Assembly (NCBI GenBank): GCA_021613535.1
Contig: CP075495.1
Coordinates: forward strand, 5,394,001-5,458,000
DNA: 64,000 nt
Origin: Adineta vaga
Lineage: Eukaryota; Rotifera
Reading direction: 5' to 3'
Position numbers and translations under genes: made by a program. A model generated the notes under the pieces. It saw only the letters and a list, made by a program, of their open reading frames with translations. It was not told the DNA's origin and made no database searches. Each line of letters opens with the position of its first letter. Within the stretch, counting starts at the first letter, position 1. Shown piece after piece: positions 13,914-27,605 of the stretch.

Positions 13914-15073
13914 TCAATATGGATGCATTGAATAGCATCTTCCTTTTTTTTGGATTTCTTTCCAATATCTTATCTGTGTATTCGCATTGTGTAGTGACAT
14001 ACCCGATTTTACGCTATATTTCGTAGTTTCTTTTTTTATTGTTGTTGGTGCTACTTTGTTTGTATAGCTTGTACTGTCTTTTTTGTTATCGACTTTGGAT
14101 GGTACTGGAATAACAATCGTTTCTGGTTGATCTTTTGATTTGAAATAGGATGAATCTAAATTACAAATAAGTAAAAACGTAGTAATTATCGAAATTTACT
14201 TCTAACTAGAAGATTCCTATTCCTCACTGAATAGCAGTACAGTACACAATACTCACCAACTTCAGTTTGCTTTTTTGAACTTTCTGATTTTGCAGTGGCA
14301 GTAGAAGAAGCTGCTCCTTTCCATGGCTCTTCTAGAAGTTCGAAAGGTGGTTGTATTTGTTTAAGTTGAATAATGATTAAATCAGGATCTTTTTTCGATG
14401 GTTGCAAATGACTTTCGACAAGAAACTGACTGCCAGGTAAAATAAGTATTTCGTCTTCATCTTCAAACGAAGAATGTCCACGAATTTTCCGTGCATTAAA
14501 ACATTTAATACTAAACATGGTTCGTTTGCCTTCTTGACCAAGAAAGAGTTCCGATTGAAGAACTGCTACGGATCCTGTACAACTTGAAAAACCCCACCAT
14601 GTGATTGTCTTGCCCACTTCATAATCATTCCGTAAATCATGTGGAACTCCTCGCCAAACTGTCTCGGTACATGATGGTAGTTTAAAAAGTGCTGTTAAGA
14701 AGAGCTTCATATATGATAACCATGGTTTTAACAGTTTATTACGATTTTTTGATCGTAAAACAGAATTCAAAGCGACGTACAGACATTGATTATTGGGTGA
14801 CCATTCAGTAGTATAGAGAAAGATTGCAGCCGATTCATCCTCATTCAAACCATCCTTACATGTATCGCAATTACCTTTAGCGATGTATGCACGTCGACGC
14901 ACATCAGGACAGACGTCTACGATACATTCGACGGCCTCTTCAAGGGTAACCAATGGAAGAGATTGGTAACCTTCAATAGGCTGAAGAAGATTACGTGGTT
15001 CATCAACAACATCAGCAAAACGATCGAGACGAGTTGTATGACTAGCTGTTGCCATATTACGTTTTGAATTCAA
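13914..15073 (-). CDS. Arginine-type mono-ADP-ribosyltransferase (ART family)
   Basis: Exons 14257-15073 and 13914-14155 with a 101-bp intron give 352 residues; alternative start seven codons in (MATASHT). The R-S-E layout of ARTC enzymes is visible: the Arg in VWRGV, the Ser motif in WWGFSSCT, and the catalytic region EDEDEILILPGSQF with an E-x-E pair. Known chemistry: transfers ADP-ribose from NAD+ to arginine side chains. No signal peptide or GPI tail is seen, so it is probably intracellular; the N-terminal ~100 residues (with a Cys pair C-D-T-C) and the Lys/Ser/Thr-rich tail are not typical of vertebrate ectoenzymes. Bdelloid genomes carry many ART paralogues of this kind. The last 80 residues come from exon 2, which stays open in the spliced frame; without that splice the protein would end at 14186. 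Confidence 0.8.
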
Positions 15074-15515
15074 GATACTGAATTTACTTTATCGATGTTT
15101 TTTTCTTTCTTTGTATTCCTACAACAAAAACAAATCGTTGCCACGTTCTTCGATGCTTTTCGTCTTTGTTGAAGCGAAGCAGTAATGGGAAAAAACCATC
15201 ACGGATAAAGTTTTCGAAACAATTGTAGATGTCTCTAGTCTACAATCATGAATGTGGGAATTAGAATGCCTTAAAAGGAACGCATTTAAATAAAATATTC
15301 ATTTTCATATTGAAGACTTCTAGAATTTTATCAAAATTATTAATGAATAAATCAAGCAAATTGAAATATGATTACTATGATTTTCATTGGCTTTTACCAT
15401 TTCAATGAACCATCCAATCCGATATCAGTTGTATCATATTATTCCATCATCGTCTTTTTCTACAGCAAAAAGAAATAGAAATTCATTGATCAATATGTAA
15501 AAACAATTAGTTCTT
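15074..15515. other. Divergent promoter region between the ART and BRWD genes
   Basis: 442 bp serving two outward-reading genes. AT-rich; no recognised element apart from the acceptor-like AG at 15509-15510 next to the BRWD start. Confidence 0.45.
15505..15510 (+). promoter_or_regulatory. Candidate splice acceptor 5 bp before the BRWD start codon
   Basis: The sequence ends in AATTAG five bases before ATG 15516. It could be the acceptor of a 5' UTR intron or of a spliced leader. Similar sites precede PIGL, RAMAC and HIP1. Confidence 0.35.
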
Positions 15516-18500
15516 ATGGCTTCATCTCCGGGTTTGAATTTTCTTATTGCTAAATATCTTCGTGAATTACCAAATCCCAATCTTGCTAATGTAAGAAAAT
15601 CTATCGAAAAAAAAACAATCCTTTCTCAAATGAATATTTTAGGACTTTATTTCAACACTCGAGAAAAATAATGTAAGTTTAGAAAAATTAGATTTTTGTC
15701 AAATATTGAATTGATTTCTATTTAGTTATTACCATCAACACGCAACTGGAATGGTGTGGAACGTCAAATATCGTTTCAAGAATTAGTAAATTAACGAAAG
15801 CATGACTTTTTCCCCATCTGATTTTAATATTTCTTTCAGGAACAACAGTACAATCATGTTCCCGATAATCATTTACCTCAATTATTAGAAAATGTTATGT
15901 CTTATGTGGAACAAGGTGTTGGTAAACGCTTTGGTTCACTAACAACGTTTCTTCTACAATTGGATCCTACTTGTTTTCTTGAAAATAAACAGAAAATTTC
16001 GTCAAGTATATCTATTCAATGATAAAAATAAAGCGAATGAAATATTTGCGATGATATTTTAGAGAGAAAATATAATATGTTCGCAACAGCCTATCATCCA
16101 TGTAAATATTTATCCAATCCAACAAATCGTAATATGCGTAAGAAGACAAATCATTTCTATTTGGTAAAAGCTCTATTTCATTTCTTTTGAATTCATTAGA
16201 ATTAATTATGCGTGAACGAGAATATTTTGGACGAACTTTATCGATAGAAAAATTACCATCAAGTGATTTATATCAACGGATGAATATGAGATTGAAAGTG
16301 ATTGCACATAAAGCATCTGTCTATTGTATCGCTTTTGATCGTACGGGAACATATGCATTATCAGTAAGATATATGAATCTATGAATACAATCGTCATTTT
16401 ATGTATTTAGGCTGCTGATGATTTTCTTTTAAAAATGTGGCATGTTCATACGGGTCGTTTAATGGCAACATTTCGTGGTCATTCAAAAGAAATTTGTGAT
16501 ATTGATGTTAATTTTGAGAATACACTTGTGGCTAGTGCAAGTTTAGATAAAAAAGTACGAGTTTGGAATTTAAGAACGACTAAAATGGAATGCGTACTAC
16601 ATGGACATCAAAGTGGAATTAATGCTACAAAAGTATTCTGAATTTGCATCATCTTGATAAAAAAACAATTTTCCTTTTCTTCTAGTTTTCACCATTTTGT
16701 AAAACAGATGATCGATGGTTGGCATCAGTTGGAAGTGAAGGAAGTATTTGCTTTTGGAAATATCGTGTTGGAACGACAGAATTTGAGTAAGATCTACACT
16801 TAGAAATAATAACAAAAATGAAAGTCATATGTACATTTAGATCTCGTCCAATTAAATTTGTTGAAAAAAGTCGTGCTGGTGCACAAATGCTTTGTTTATC
16901 ATTTAGTCCTGGTATGAAACATTTATTTTGATGATTTTATTCGAAAGAAATATCTCTCTGAATTTCAGGTGGTTATTTTGTCGCTGCTGGTAGTAGTGAT
17001 TCTGTTATTCGAGTTTATTCCTTTCATACATATTCACCGTTAAAAATTTGTGAACTTGATCGACATACAGTAAGTTAAAATTTCATTCTGTTGTTTTTGT
17101 GCAAAAAAATTCTAAATTGATATTTGTTTTTAGAATGTTGTAGAAACCATTTGTTATTCACATTTAAGTAATTCATTTATTTCTGGTAGCAAAGATGGTA
17201 CAGCACGTATTTGGCGTTATGAACAACAATCATGGAGAGCTATTGTTCTTAATTATAGCAATGATTCAGATAAAACGTAAATTCATTTTTATAGATTTAA
17301 ACAATGAAAAATAAAATCATTTTCTCCTTGTTTTTCTTCATTTTAGTAACAATGATTCAAATAATCATGTTTCAACTGTAGGTAACAAATTAATACCTGT
17401 AACGATTGTTTCTTGGTCATGTACTGATCGACGTGTTGCTACTGCCTATGAAAATGGTTTAATTAAAATTTGGGAACCTAATGATGGAACATTACTCAAC
17501 GAACTCAAAGTAATTTATTCTTAAACAAATCACTGGTTTGTCGAACGTTAAATTTTAGAAACATGAAAAAACAGTTTTCGTTCTTGAATGTCATCCAACC
17601 AATGAACGAATATTATGTTCGGCAGGACATGATGGACTTCTAGTAATTTGGGATATGGTTGATGGTCGAGCAATAAAATACTTTCTCAATGATGTGAGAT
17701 ATTTTATTAATCTAATTGACATTTAAATCTTCTTTTTTATTTATAGCAATATATTGATATACCAAATTCAATACCATATTCGGAAGCAAAATGGTCTCCT
17801 AATTGTGATGTTATATGTACAACAGATTTGTGTGGTCAAATATGTTTTTTTGGTTTGGGTACTGATACACAATATAATAAAACACAAATCGAACAATTTT
17901 TTCATAATGATTTACGTCCAGTAATTCGTGATAGTAACGATAATGTTCTTGATGAACAACTACAAGTACCACCTCATCTCTTACCGCCACCGTATCTGAT
18001 CGATGATCATGGTCATGCTTATCCAGCTGATATACAAAGATTTGTACCAGGAAGAGAAAATTATTCACAAAATGATAATACAGCAACAGTTGTTAATCAT
18101 GAATATTTGGAAGGTAATTCGTTTTTTTTTCGAATTTAATATGATAAAGATGAATACTTCGGTTTAGATCTTATTATTGCTGAACCATTAACGACGCCTG
18201 CACTGACTAGTGCATATATGACACGAAACTTTGGTACGAAGATGATTTTCTACTATCAAGTGAATACTTTATCATTGACTTCTATTTAGAAACAATTGAT
18301 CTATCAACATTTCGTTTAAATATTGATAAAAAACAAACTTTTGTTTATCATAGAGATTTTATACCACCATTGAGCGAAGCTGAATTAGAGTAAAAATCAG
18401 TTTTATTCTATTGAATATGATTTCTAAAGTATTCATTTTAGACGCAGTGAAATTATTCGTGATGTACGATATGATGAAGAACGAATCGTTTATGAACGAG

Positions 18501-21500
18501 AATATTTGAAAAAAGCCGATTATGGAGATTCGGTAAGAGAACAGTTTGATTCAGTCAATAAATTATGCGAAAATATCTGCTTTTGTTTCTCTAGTGCGAA
18601 TCATCACCTGTTAAAAAACGTACAACACGTAATGTTATTAAAATGCGTCAAGAAGAACTTCTCAAACGAGTTCCACACAATGTTGAAGTAGCCATTAATC
18701 GTCTAACAACTCGAGCATTATATGATTCTGATAAAGAAGATAAAACAGATCTCTCCGATGATCAATATTCGCCAAATGCAACTGTACCATTTGGTGATAG
18801 GTAAAGAAAATATTGAAAATAAAACATCTCATTGCTTGTCTTTTCTTTAAGTGAAATGAGCGGTGGTGGCGATGATGATAGTGTATCAACAGATGAAGAT
18901 TTAGTTGCTACAACATCACGAACAACGGGTATTATGACACGTACAGGACAACAAAGGCGTGTACAACGTCATCGAAATTTATCGCCAGATGAAGATGAAG
19001 ATGACGATGACGAAGATAAACATGAACATGAAAATCGTCGAGTACAAGAAGCTAAAACGCAACATCGTCGAAGGAATAAATGGAAACGTTTGAAAAAACG
19101 ACGTGAACAAGTGAAAACGAAAAAAGAAGAATTTGAAAATAAAGATGATTTAGAATTGAATTATTCACCTGATTTCAAACCACCTGATTGGTTAACACGT
19201 ACAGCAGCACAATGTTCACCATATATTCCACAAATTGGTGATATTGTTGTATATTTTGTACAAGGACATGAATTGTATATAAATGAAGTTAAAGATAAGA
19301 AAATGTATGAAATCGATGAAAAAACTTTACCTTGGAATAAATCTGAATCACTTGATGTAAATATTACACCCACCTTCAAGATTATTCAAAGCTAGAGTAT
19401 TATATCTAATTCTTTTTTTTTCTTTAATAGGCTGTTGAATGTGCTACAGTTATTGGTGTATCTATAAGCTTTTCTGATAAACAGCCTCCACGTGTAATCA
19501 ATGTTCGACTGCAGTTATTAAATCCTAATACTCTTGAAGCAACATCACAAAGAATAAGTGTCAAGTAAGCGAATGATAAAGCTTGAAAACGAGTATGTTA
19601 CGAATCCACTCTTTCCACTGTTTTTTTTAGATTTCATGATGTGGATGGTATTGCTGATTTCATTATTTTAAAACAATACTACGATCAAGCCATACAAAGA
19701 GAATGGAAAACAGGTATAAACCAAAATAGAATATTTGATTTTTTTTGTCAAGAAGTAAAGCATTTTATTTCTAGGCGATCGTTTTCGATGTTTCATTGAT
19801 GATACTTGGTGGCCAGGAACAATTGTAAAACGTGAAGCATTTGATCTTGTTCATGAAAATAGTCCTTTTCAATGTTATATCATTCGATGGGATAATGGTG
19901 AAAATGAAGAAAGACTTAGTCCATGGGATATTTTCGAATCTGATGATTTATGTATGACTGTCTAGATCTTCGAATCGATTCATTCAATTTCTTTTTTCAT
20001 TATTTAGCTTCTGAATCAACTGTACTGAAAATGCCATACTATCAACCAACAGCAGACGACTGGCCAGTTCACGATGTTGATAGTGAACGTGAACGTTTGC
20101 TGACAGGAATTGATGCACTTATGCAAGTAGATATAGCAGAACAATTTCGAGCACCAGGTAACTATTTTAGGTAGAGAAAGGTATTTTTCAGTATATACTA
20201 TATGTTTAGTTCAACTCGCGTGGTATCCTGTGGTCATCGCTTATCCAATTGATCTTGGCACAATACGAGAACGTATCTCGAATGGTTATTATCGTCGGTC
20301 CAATGCTTTAAAATGGGATGTGAAAAAAATGGAAGAAAATGCAAAAAATTTCAATGAAAAAGGAAGTCAGATTATTGAACAAGTGAAAATTGTAACGAAG
20401 ACACTCTTGAAATATATCGAGTAATAGACTTCTTCATAGTTGAATTCAGTTAAAAAATACCTTGTTGTTATTTTTGTAGTGATTTTAATTGTGATGATAT
20501 CAATCTTATCTATCAACGATCTCTACATTCAGAACAAGTTCCATTACCATTATCAACATCATTTGTATATATTTCGATTGAAATAAAGATAGTTGAACTA
20601 AATATCATCAATTTTAGAATGACGATTGGTTAGATGACTGTCAAATGATTCTCAATGATATTTTATCACAACCTGGAAGTGATCTGTTACGTTATCCAAT
20701 CGATGAAAATGAATATCCAGTATGGATGGATGAAATAAAAATTTAATTGAATTTAATTTAACTATTTTTGTATTTTTCTAGGATTACGAACGAATTATAA
20801 AAACACCGATTTGTTTCGATGATGTACAAGCTAAACTTAGTCAGACACCTTGTGTTTATCGACATTCAAGAGAATTTATTGCTGATTGTCATCTGATATT
20901 TCAAAATGCTTTAACCTATGCAGATCCGGAAGTAAATAGATATTGAACAAAAAAAAAGAAAATTTTCGCTTGTTCTAATCGAAATTCTTATTTTCAGATG
21001 ATTAATGTTGTTCGACATTTGGGACCATGGTTTGATCGTCGTGTAGCAATATTTGATCGTCGACAACGTCGATCAAATAGCCAATATACTTCCGAAATGA
21101 CTACTCGACGAAGGTAACGTATTCCGAACTATAATGAGATCTTTCTTGATTTTCGTGTTTCTAAAGGGAGTTACAAAATTCATCAACAGATGAGAACAAT
21201 ACTTATACAACGGGTGAAGCAGCTATTGCGGCGACTACTACAACAATCAGCAGTAGCAGTAGCAACAGCAAGTTCCAGTAGTCGACAGAATCGACGAACA
21301 CAATGTAATTCAATTGATATATTCATTTTTAGACAGAATAAAATATATTTTCTTCTGTTTCAGTTTCTCCTGCAAATCTAACAACGGATCGTCGTCATTC
21401 TCGCTTTAATCGTTTATCATCAGTCAATAATCATTCAGCAACCACTCACGAACAAAATTCTGATGATGATAATGATGATGATGATAATGAATCTGTATCC

Positions 21501-22538
21501 ACGCAAAGCACTCAACCAGTATCATTAACATCATTTATTCATACTACAACAAATGATATGAATTTATCATTACGTCAAACACGACAACGTATGAATACGA
21601 ATGAAAATAATACAAACAATTCATGGCAATCACGTACACGATATAGTACTAGATCAAATGCTTCGAATCGAAATCACAATGGAGATTATGATAATCGTCA
21701 TCAACAACCAACAACTTCATCACGAATGTTACCTGCGTCTGATGATGAAGACGATGATAATGATATCTCATCGAATAGTAAAAGAAATCGTATTGAACGC
21801 AGTGATAGAAGGATATCATCTGTAAATAGGCCAAATTATAAAATAGACAGTGACGAACAGGAAGATGATGATGATGATCATATTCAACAAAAACCCATTA
21901 CCACAAATGATAATCCAGAAGATATGGATCAAACAGAAAAAGATCACGATAAAAGTAAAGGTAAATAGTTTTGTCAATCCTCATATATTTTGTAGGTAAT
22001 TGTCCTTCTTTGTAATATTTTAGATAAAAATGATGATGAAGATTATGAGCCTACTGTAGCACTTGAAGATGCAGAAGAAGAAGAGGAAGATGACGATGAT
22101 GATCGTCATGATCCTGCATCTCCTCAACAAAAAGACGATGATTCCGATTCGGATTTTCAATTGGATGAACCTAGTCAACATCGTCGTACCAATACAAACG
22201 GTAATCGTGTGCGTAAGTTACGTAGTACAACAAATCGTCCATCTCCACCTTTACCAAATCAAAATAATAAACGAAAGCGTTCGGTTGTTCGTACACGTTC
22301 ATCAACAGATACAGATTCGACTGATTCACATGTCAATCAAGCTTATAAAACTCGGACTCGTTCTCGACGACGTACTACAAACAATAAAAAATCTTCTTTT
22401 GCTGAAGATTTTTCTGATGATGACGACGATGAAGAAGAAGATGAAGAAGATGAAAATCGTCGACGTCCACGAACAACTCAAGCAACTCGTGTATCAAAAC
22501 GTGGTCGAGTTTTAAAACAACGTTTGCTAAGTGAATAA
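15516..22538 (+). CDS. Bromodomain and WD-repeat protein (BRWD/PHIP family)
   Basis: My model has 31 exons and 1764 residues. The N-terminus (MASSPGLNFLIAKYLREL) is the LisH-like start of BRWD/PHIP. Eight or so WD40 repeats span about residues 175-540 (exons between 16200 and 17830), with classic cores such as HKASVYCIAFD and GHSKEICDID. Next comes the family hallmark VLDEQLQVPPHLLPPP near 17950. An acidic/basic linker precedes two bromodomains: the first at about 20008-20420 (YPVVIAYPIDLGTI), the second at about 20618-21060 (Y-E-R-I-I-K-T-P-I-C-F and NALTYADPE). The C-terminus is a long Asp/Glu- and Arg-rich disordered region. Known role: chromatin reader that binds acetyl/methyl-histones and a CUL4-DDB1 substrate receptor. 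Exon 29 (21171-21304) is uncertain: an acceptor four bases upstream (21167) gives a natural-looking Ser/Thr-rich frame that then hits a stop near 21280. Confidence 0.92.
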
Positions 22539-22908
22539 ACGACCAAAAAGAAATATTCATTCAACTTATTCGTTCAGATCTAGTCTTCTCAAGTTTTTTC
22601 TTTTGTGATGAACATTATTTAACAAAAAGATACAAAATAGAAGAAAATAACAAAAAACAGTGACTAATTCAATATGTACTATCATTTTGATAGATTTACT
22701 TCTTTTGTTTGTTGTACAAATACACTATATAATGTTCTTATTTTGTTGTTGTTGTTGTTGTTTGTATGATTGACAATCTGTTCAGTTTTCACTTTTTTTT
22801 TCTTTCGTTTGGAAAAAATAAAAATCTATACATTGTGTGCTTATTTATTTCGAATTTTATTCATTTAAAAGTAGGAGTTAAAAGAAAGGAAAAAGACAAA
22901 TACTGTTA
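22539..22908. other. Convergent 3' region between BRWD and the 22.9 kb orphan
   Basis: 370 bp between two stop codons. AT-rich, with a GTT-repeat tract near 22744-22760 and an AATAAA near 22817-22822 for BRWD. No gene seen. Confidence 0.5.
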
Positions 22909-23591
22909 TTAATCATCATCTAATGTAAATGTAAACATTTGAATACCATCATATGAAGTAAAATTTGTTTTTTGTTTTTCATTGGATGATGGTGGCATTT
23001 CATTAGTCATCGGGACGAGATAATCGCCATCGTCACTTGATTTTGATGAACCTGAAATAAATGAATAAAAAGAAATAGAAAGTCTAGTATATTGAGTTTA
23101 AAATACATACGTGTTGATTGTGCTGGTGGTACAACAGCAAGTGATTGACGTGATTTTTTCTTTTTCGTAATAGTTCCCGTATTTTGATTAGCTAATTTTC
23201 CAATACCTTCACCAGTATTAAAATCAATTTTTTGTCCAGTTTCTTTGGAAATAAATGCATATTCTTCATTTTTTGGTGGTGATTCGGGCTTTTGAATAAA
23301 AGTTTCTGACGAAGGTTTCGGTGGAGTAAGATCTTTCTTAGTATATATAGGTTTTTGTTGTATGGGTGATTCAGATTTTTGAATAAAAGTATCTGTTGAA
23401 CGTTGTGTTTTGAGGATTTCTTTGGCAACTAATGCCATTTGTTGTTTCGGTGATGGATGACATAGGCCAACATTAATTATTGGTGTTGATGTACAAACAG
23501 GAACTGAATTCGATGGACGAATTGGTGAAGGACTTTGTCGAGAACAATTGACATAAATTCGAGTGATATGAGCGCCTGTTGGATCACACAT
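22909..23591 (-). CDS. Small disordered protein, unknown function
   Basis: Two exons, 23111-23591 and 22909-23051, joined by a 59-bp intron, give 207 residues. Not recognised. It is Pro/Ser/Gln/Lys-rich with two similar phrases (DTFIQKSESP and ETFIQKPESP) about 30 residues apart, suggesting a short internal repeat. A more conserved-looking core follows (EEYAFISKETGQKIDFNTGEGIG) and then a lysine run (TKKKKS). The C-terminus ends in three Asp after FTFTL. No membrane span or signal peptide. The exon-2 reading stays open in the joined frame up to the TAA at 22909-22911. It is transcribed away from the VIT gene with about 330 bp between starts. Confidence 0.6.
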
Positions 23592-23920
23592 GTTATTATA
23601 GAATGTAATAGGAGACGATGGAAAATATCTGACGATGAATTAATTTCCATTTGATAGTTATATAGATATATATGTATATACATTTCTATGAAGAGAACGA
23701 ATATCCAGGGATGAAAAGAGAACGATCAAAATGTTTGGTATAATCTTTTCTCTTTAGTTTTTTTTCTTCTATATAGGTGTAGTGACGCAATCGCTAGTAA
23801 TATTTTTACATTACGAATCATTTGTGCGAGTCTCGTTTTTATACGCCATTTGTAAAAAGAAAAAAGACGCGAACAAAATACGTGCTAATCGTATTTGAAA
23901 ATTTTACCTGAACAGATACA
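23592..23920. other. Divergent promoter region between the small orphan and the VIT gene
   Basis: 329 bp, AT-rich. A dense TATATA stretch (about 23660-23680) lies on the orphan side. CTGAACAG immediately before 23921 may be an acceptor for the VIT gene leader. Confidence 0.4.
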
Positions 23921-26900
23921 ATGTTTACAACAGCAACTCGTACGATATTTCCAATGATATTTGGTCGTCGTCATCCAGAGACATTGAGTGATGCAGCATC
24001 GACACCATTACAACTTATTCGTTTACAGATTGAACAAAAAGTCAATGGAGATTTTCCACTTATTCATCAAGTTGCAACAACAATGACATTCAAAAATACA
24101 CATAATATTATTCTTGAAGGTGCATTCGAATTTACATTACCAGAAAAAGCTACCATTTGTGGTTATGGTAACGTATTATTGTTTTGATTTCATTCATATT
24201 TTTTTTTACTGGTTTTGATATGTTTAGGTCTTGATGTAGATGGGGTTATTGTAGATGGAGTTATTGTTGAAAAGCAAACGGCTCGTATCATTTTTGAAAG
24301 CGAAGTTCGAAAAAGAGTTGATCCTGGTTTTGTAGAATTAGTAACAGGCAATGTGTTTCGTACTCGAGTATATCCTATTGAACCACAAAAAACGCGAACA
24401 ATTCGTGTTATTTATCAAGATCAAGGTATACCAAATAATTCTGGTTTTCAATATCATATACCTGTTCAATTTCAAACACCATTGGAAAGTCTTGATATTG
24501 TTATCACATGTATTCAACAAGGAACAACAAAACCGTATTTTCTCACCGCCACAAATCAATTCAATGCAACATATCCAAACTTTAACAGTAAGGGAAATGG
24601 AAACTATCACTTTGAATGGCATTTAACGAATGTTCAACCATCTACTGGTGGTGAACAAACATTAATATATGTATTGCCCGATTCTCTAAAACCAATTCTT
24701 AGTGCTGTAGAAAAAAGTTTGAATATAGGTGCTTATTTTGCTGTTAGTTGTGCATTACCAACACTTACGGAACGACGAATAGATCAACTTGATTTACCAA
24801 CAAAAACAATTTGTGTTCTTTGGGATGCAAGTTTAAGTCGTTCGAATGCAATTGAAAATCGTCTTCTAGAATTAAATGCATTGAAGAAAATCTTTGATAT
24901 CTGGTTAACTCGTCTGAGTCAAATTGATGTTATTATTATCATTTTTCGAAATGATATGGAACAAGCCAAATTATTTCAACTTCAATTTCATAATTGGAAT
25001 GACTTTATGAAGATTTTCGAAGATTTACCATATGATGGTGCAACAAATCTATCACAAATTGCAACAATTAATCTGACACAAACAGTAAATTATTATTTTC
25101 TTTTCAGTGATTGTATTTCAACCATCGATAATGTTTCGGCTATCGAGCATATTAATCAAATTTTAAAGCGCCTCTTTGGATTTTTAATGGTAATCATCTT
25201 CATGAACCATATGATAGTGATTTTGTTCGTTATTTAACACAATACAATTCACAAGGTGGTGGTTATCTAAATCGGGAGAAATTACAATTGAATTCTAATG
25301 ATTTACTAAATATGATTGAAACGATTCAAATCAAATATATTAAACTTCATTCAACTACAACTATACAACAAATTTATCCAAGTGATACAATATCTATTCC
25401 ATCGAATACGGATCGATTTCTTCTTGTTGGACAAATACCAAATCCATTGCCGAATGCGGTGGAATTCGAACTTGAATTTTCCATGAATAATCAAACAACA
25501 CGTTTGCCCATTTCTGTCAGTATGCCAACTGATGTATTGGATTTTTTTGGACTAATTCGCCGTCTATGGGCACAACAGAAATTAAATCAATTAAATGCAT
25601 TTAAGGATAAATATAAAACGGAAATCATATCTCTAGGATTACAATATTCATTAGTAAGTCATTTTACTTCATTATTAGTACTTGAAACCTTGCAACAACA
25701 TCTTCAATATCGTGTATGTCCAGCAACAACGCGTATAAATCTACATCGACAATATATGCAACATCAAACAAAAGAAAATAATCTAAAAACAAATAATCAA
25801 TCAGAAATTCTTCGAAAATGGAATGAAAAATGCCAATGGTATGATAAAGTGATCACGGATATTGATCGCCACCGAGCTTATTTACCTAAAACTACGCCCG
25901 TATCATCTATATACGGTAACACATATACTTCATACGGTTCACCATCCTCTTCTCCGTTCGGATTTAGTACAGCATCACCTGCATATGCTTCGCAACCGTT
26001 CGCTTCTCCTACATCGAATACAAGTACACCAGCATCAGTATTTAGTTTTGGTAGTTCAACAGTTTCATCAACAGCTCCTACCCTCGAAAACTCTCGAATA
26101 CACCAACCATTAGCTATGCCAAGAGTGGCCACAGTCTATCATCCCAATCTTCAACAATAGATGATTCGCCAGCAATATCATTTAAAGACTACAATCCTCA
26201 ATTATCTTCAATTACACGTTTATCATCAGCAGGTGATCGAACAAATGCATATATAATTTATCTCAATGAACGAAAATCATATCGTGAATCACCATCATTT
26301 TATTTCGATATGGCATCTTTCTTTTTCTCATCGACATCATCTTCATCGATAATAGATCAATTCAATCAAAAATCAGAAACTATTCAAAAACCTGATAAAG
26401 AATCTCTTAAATATGGTTTACGTATTTTAACAAATATTGTAGAACTTGAATTAGAAGCACCACAATTATATCGAACAGTTGGATATAAATTAATGGAATT
26501 AAAAGAATGGAATCTTGCATTAGATATCTTTCAAAAAATCTATTCCTTACGCTCAGATGAACCACAATCGTTACATGATCTCGCAATTGTTTTAATTGAA
26601 CTTCAACAATATGAAAAAGCATTACAATATTTCAAACAAATTCTTACTCAAACATGGAATGATCGATTTCGAATAATTCCCATTATTGTTCTATCAGATT
26701 TAAATCGATTGCTAGTACAAATGAATAGGACAACACCAGAAATTGATTATCGTCTTCTACGTCATTTACCAGTAGATATTCGAATTATTGTTGAATGGGA
26801 TACAGCAGATACAATCATTCAACTTTCTATCCAAGAACCAACTGGACAAATCTGTAATAACTATTCAGGATCATCTAAAACTGATATTGGTGGATATATC

Positions 26901-27605
26901 ATTAATACACCCTATCAAAGTGAACAACCCATTGAATATCTACTTCGCAAAGCAATTAATGGAATATATTCAATTAGTTTAACGTATATAAATAATGCTC
27001 AACATACATTAATTGGTGCAACAACAGTTTTAGTAACTATCTATAAATATTTTGGATCGATGAATGAAGAAAAACAAATTCGAACGGTACGATTAACCAG
27101 TCATAATCAAACGGTAGATGTTGGTCATATTGAATTCGGTGATTCTAATTTAGAAAAAATGAAAGAAGAATTAGAAAAGACAAAAGATGCATATCGTCGC
27201 CTTCAAGATCAATTATTAACTAGTAGAAATCAATCATCCATTCAACATCTAAATGTTACATGTGATGGATGTTTAAAAGTACCGATTGTTGGTAATCGAT
27301 TAAAATGTCTGTTTTGTCCTAATGTTGATTTTTGTCAGAATTGTCATTCATCTATGAATCATAAACATGATTCAACACATCCATTCATATGTATTTCTGA
27401 TTCGACACTTTATACGTCATCTATTCACCTTCAAAATATTAGTGAGCTAGTGCATTTAAACATACAATGTATATCGTGTGCTGCATCACCTATTGTTGGT
27501 ATACGTTATCATTGCATCGTTTGTAAACTTGATTTATGTGAAAAATGTGAATTTCTTGGTTCACATAATCTAACACATCAACGTTTGAAAATGATTTATC
27601 CATGA
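23921..27605 (+). CDS. VIT-vWA-ZZ zinc finger protein, reading frame broken twice
   Basis: Exon 1 23921-24167, a 60-bp intron, then coding sequence 24228-27605. It reads as a VIT domain (about residues 20-160), a von Willebrand A domain with the MIDAS-type DxSxS as D-A-S-L-S near 24824, a Ser/Thr/Pro-rich linker, a helical TPR-like part near 26440-26640, a coiled coil, and two ZZ-type zinc fingers at the C-terminus (C-x2-C pairs at about 27255-27380 and 27465-27590). The frame shifts near 25168-25172 and again near 26080-26100; each break is the loss of one base, and adding two bases restores a multiple of three. Coding character continues across both breaks, so this is either a recently disabled gene or two assembly deletions. 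VIT-vWA proteins are usually protein-interaction or protease-inhibitor-type modules; no enzyme domain is seen. Confidence 0.72.

Noticed and set aside
21601-22515. Extra frames over the BRWD C-terminus
   Set aside because: Shadows of the Asp/Arg-rich coding exons in other frames.
25165-25220. Intron as the explanation for the first VIT frame break
   Set aside because: The only GT-AG pair spans 28 bp and leads to a stop; the protein reads continuously with one base missing.
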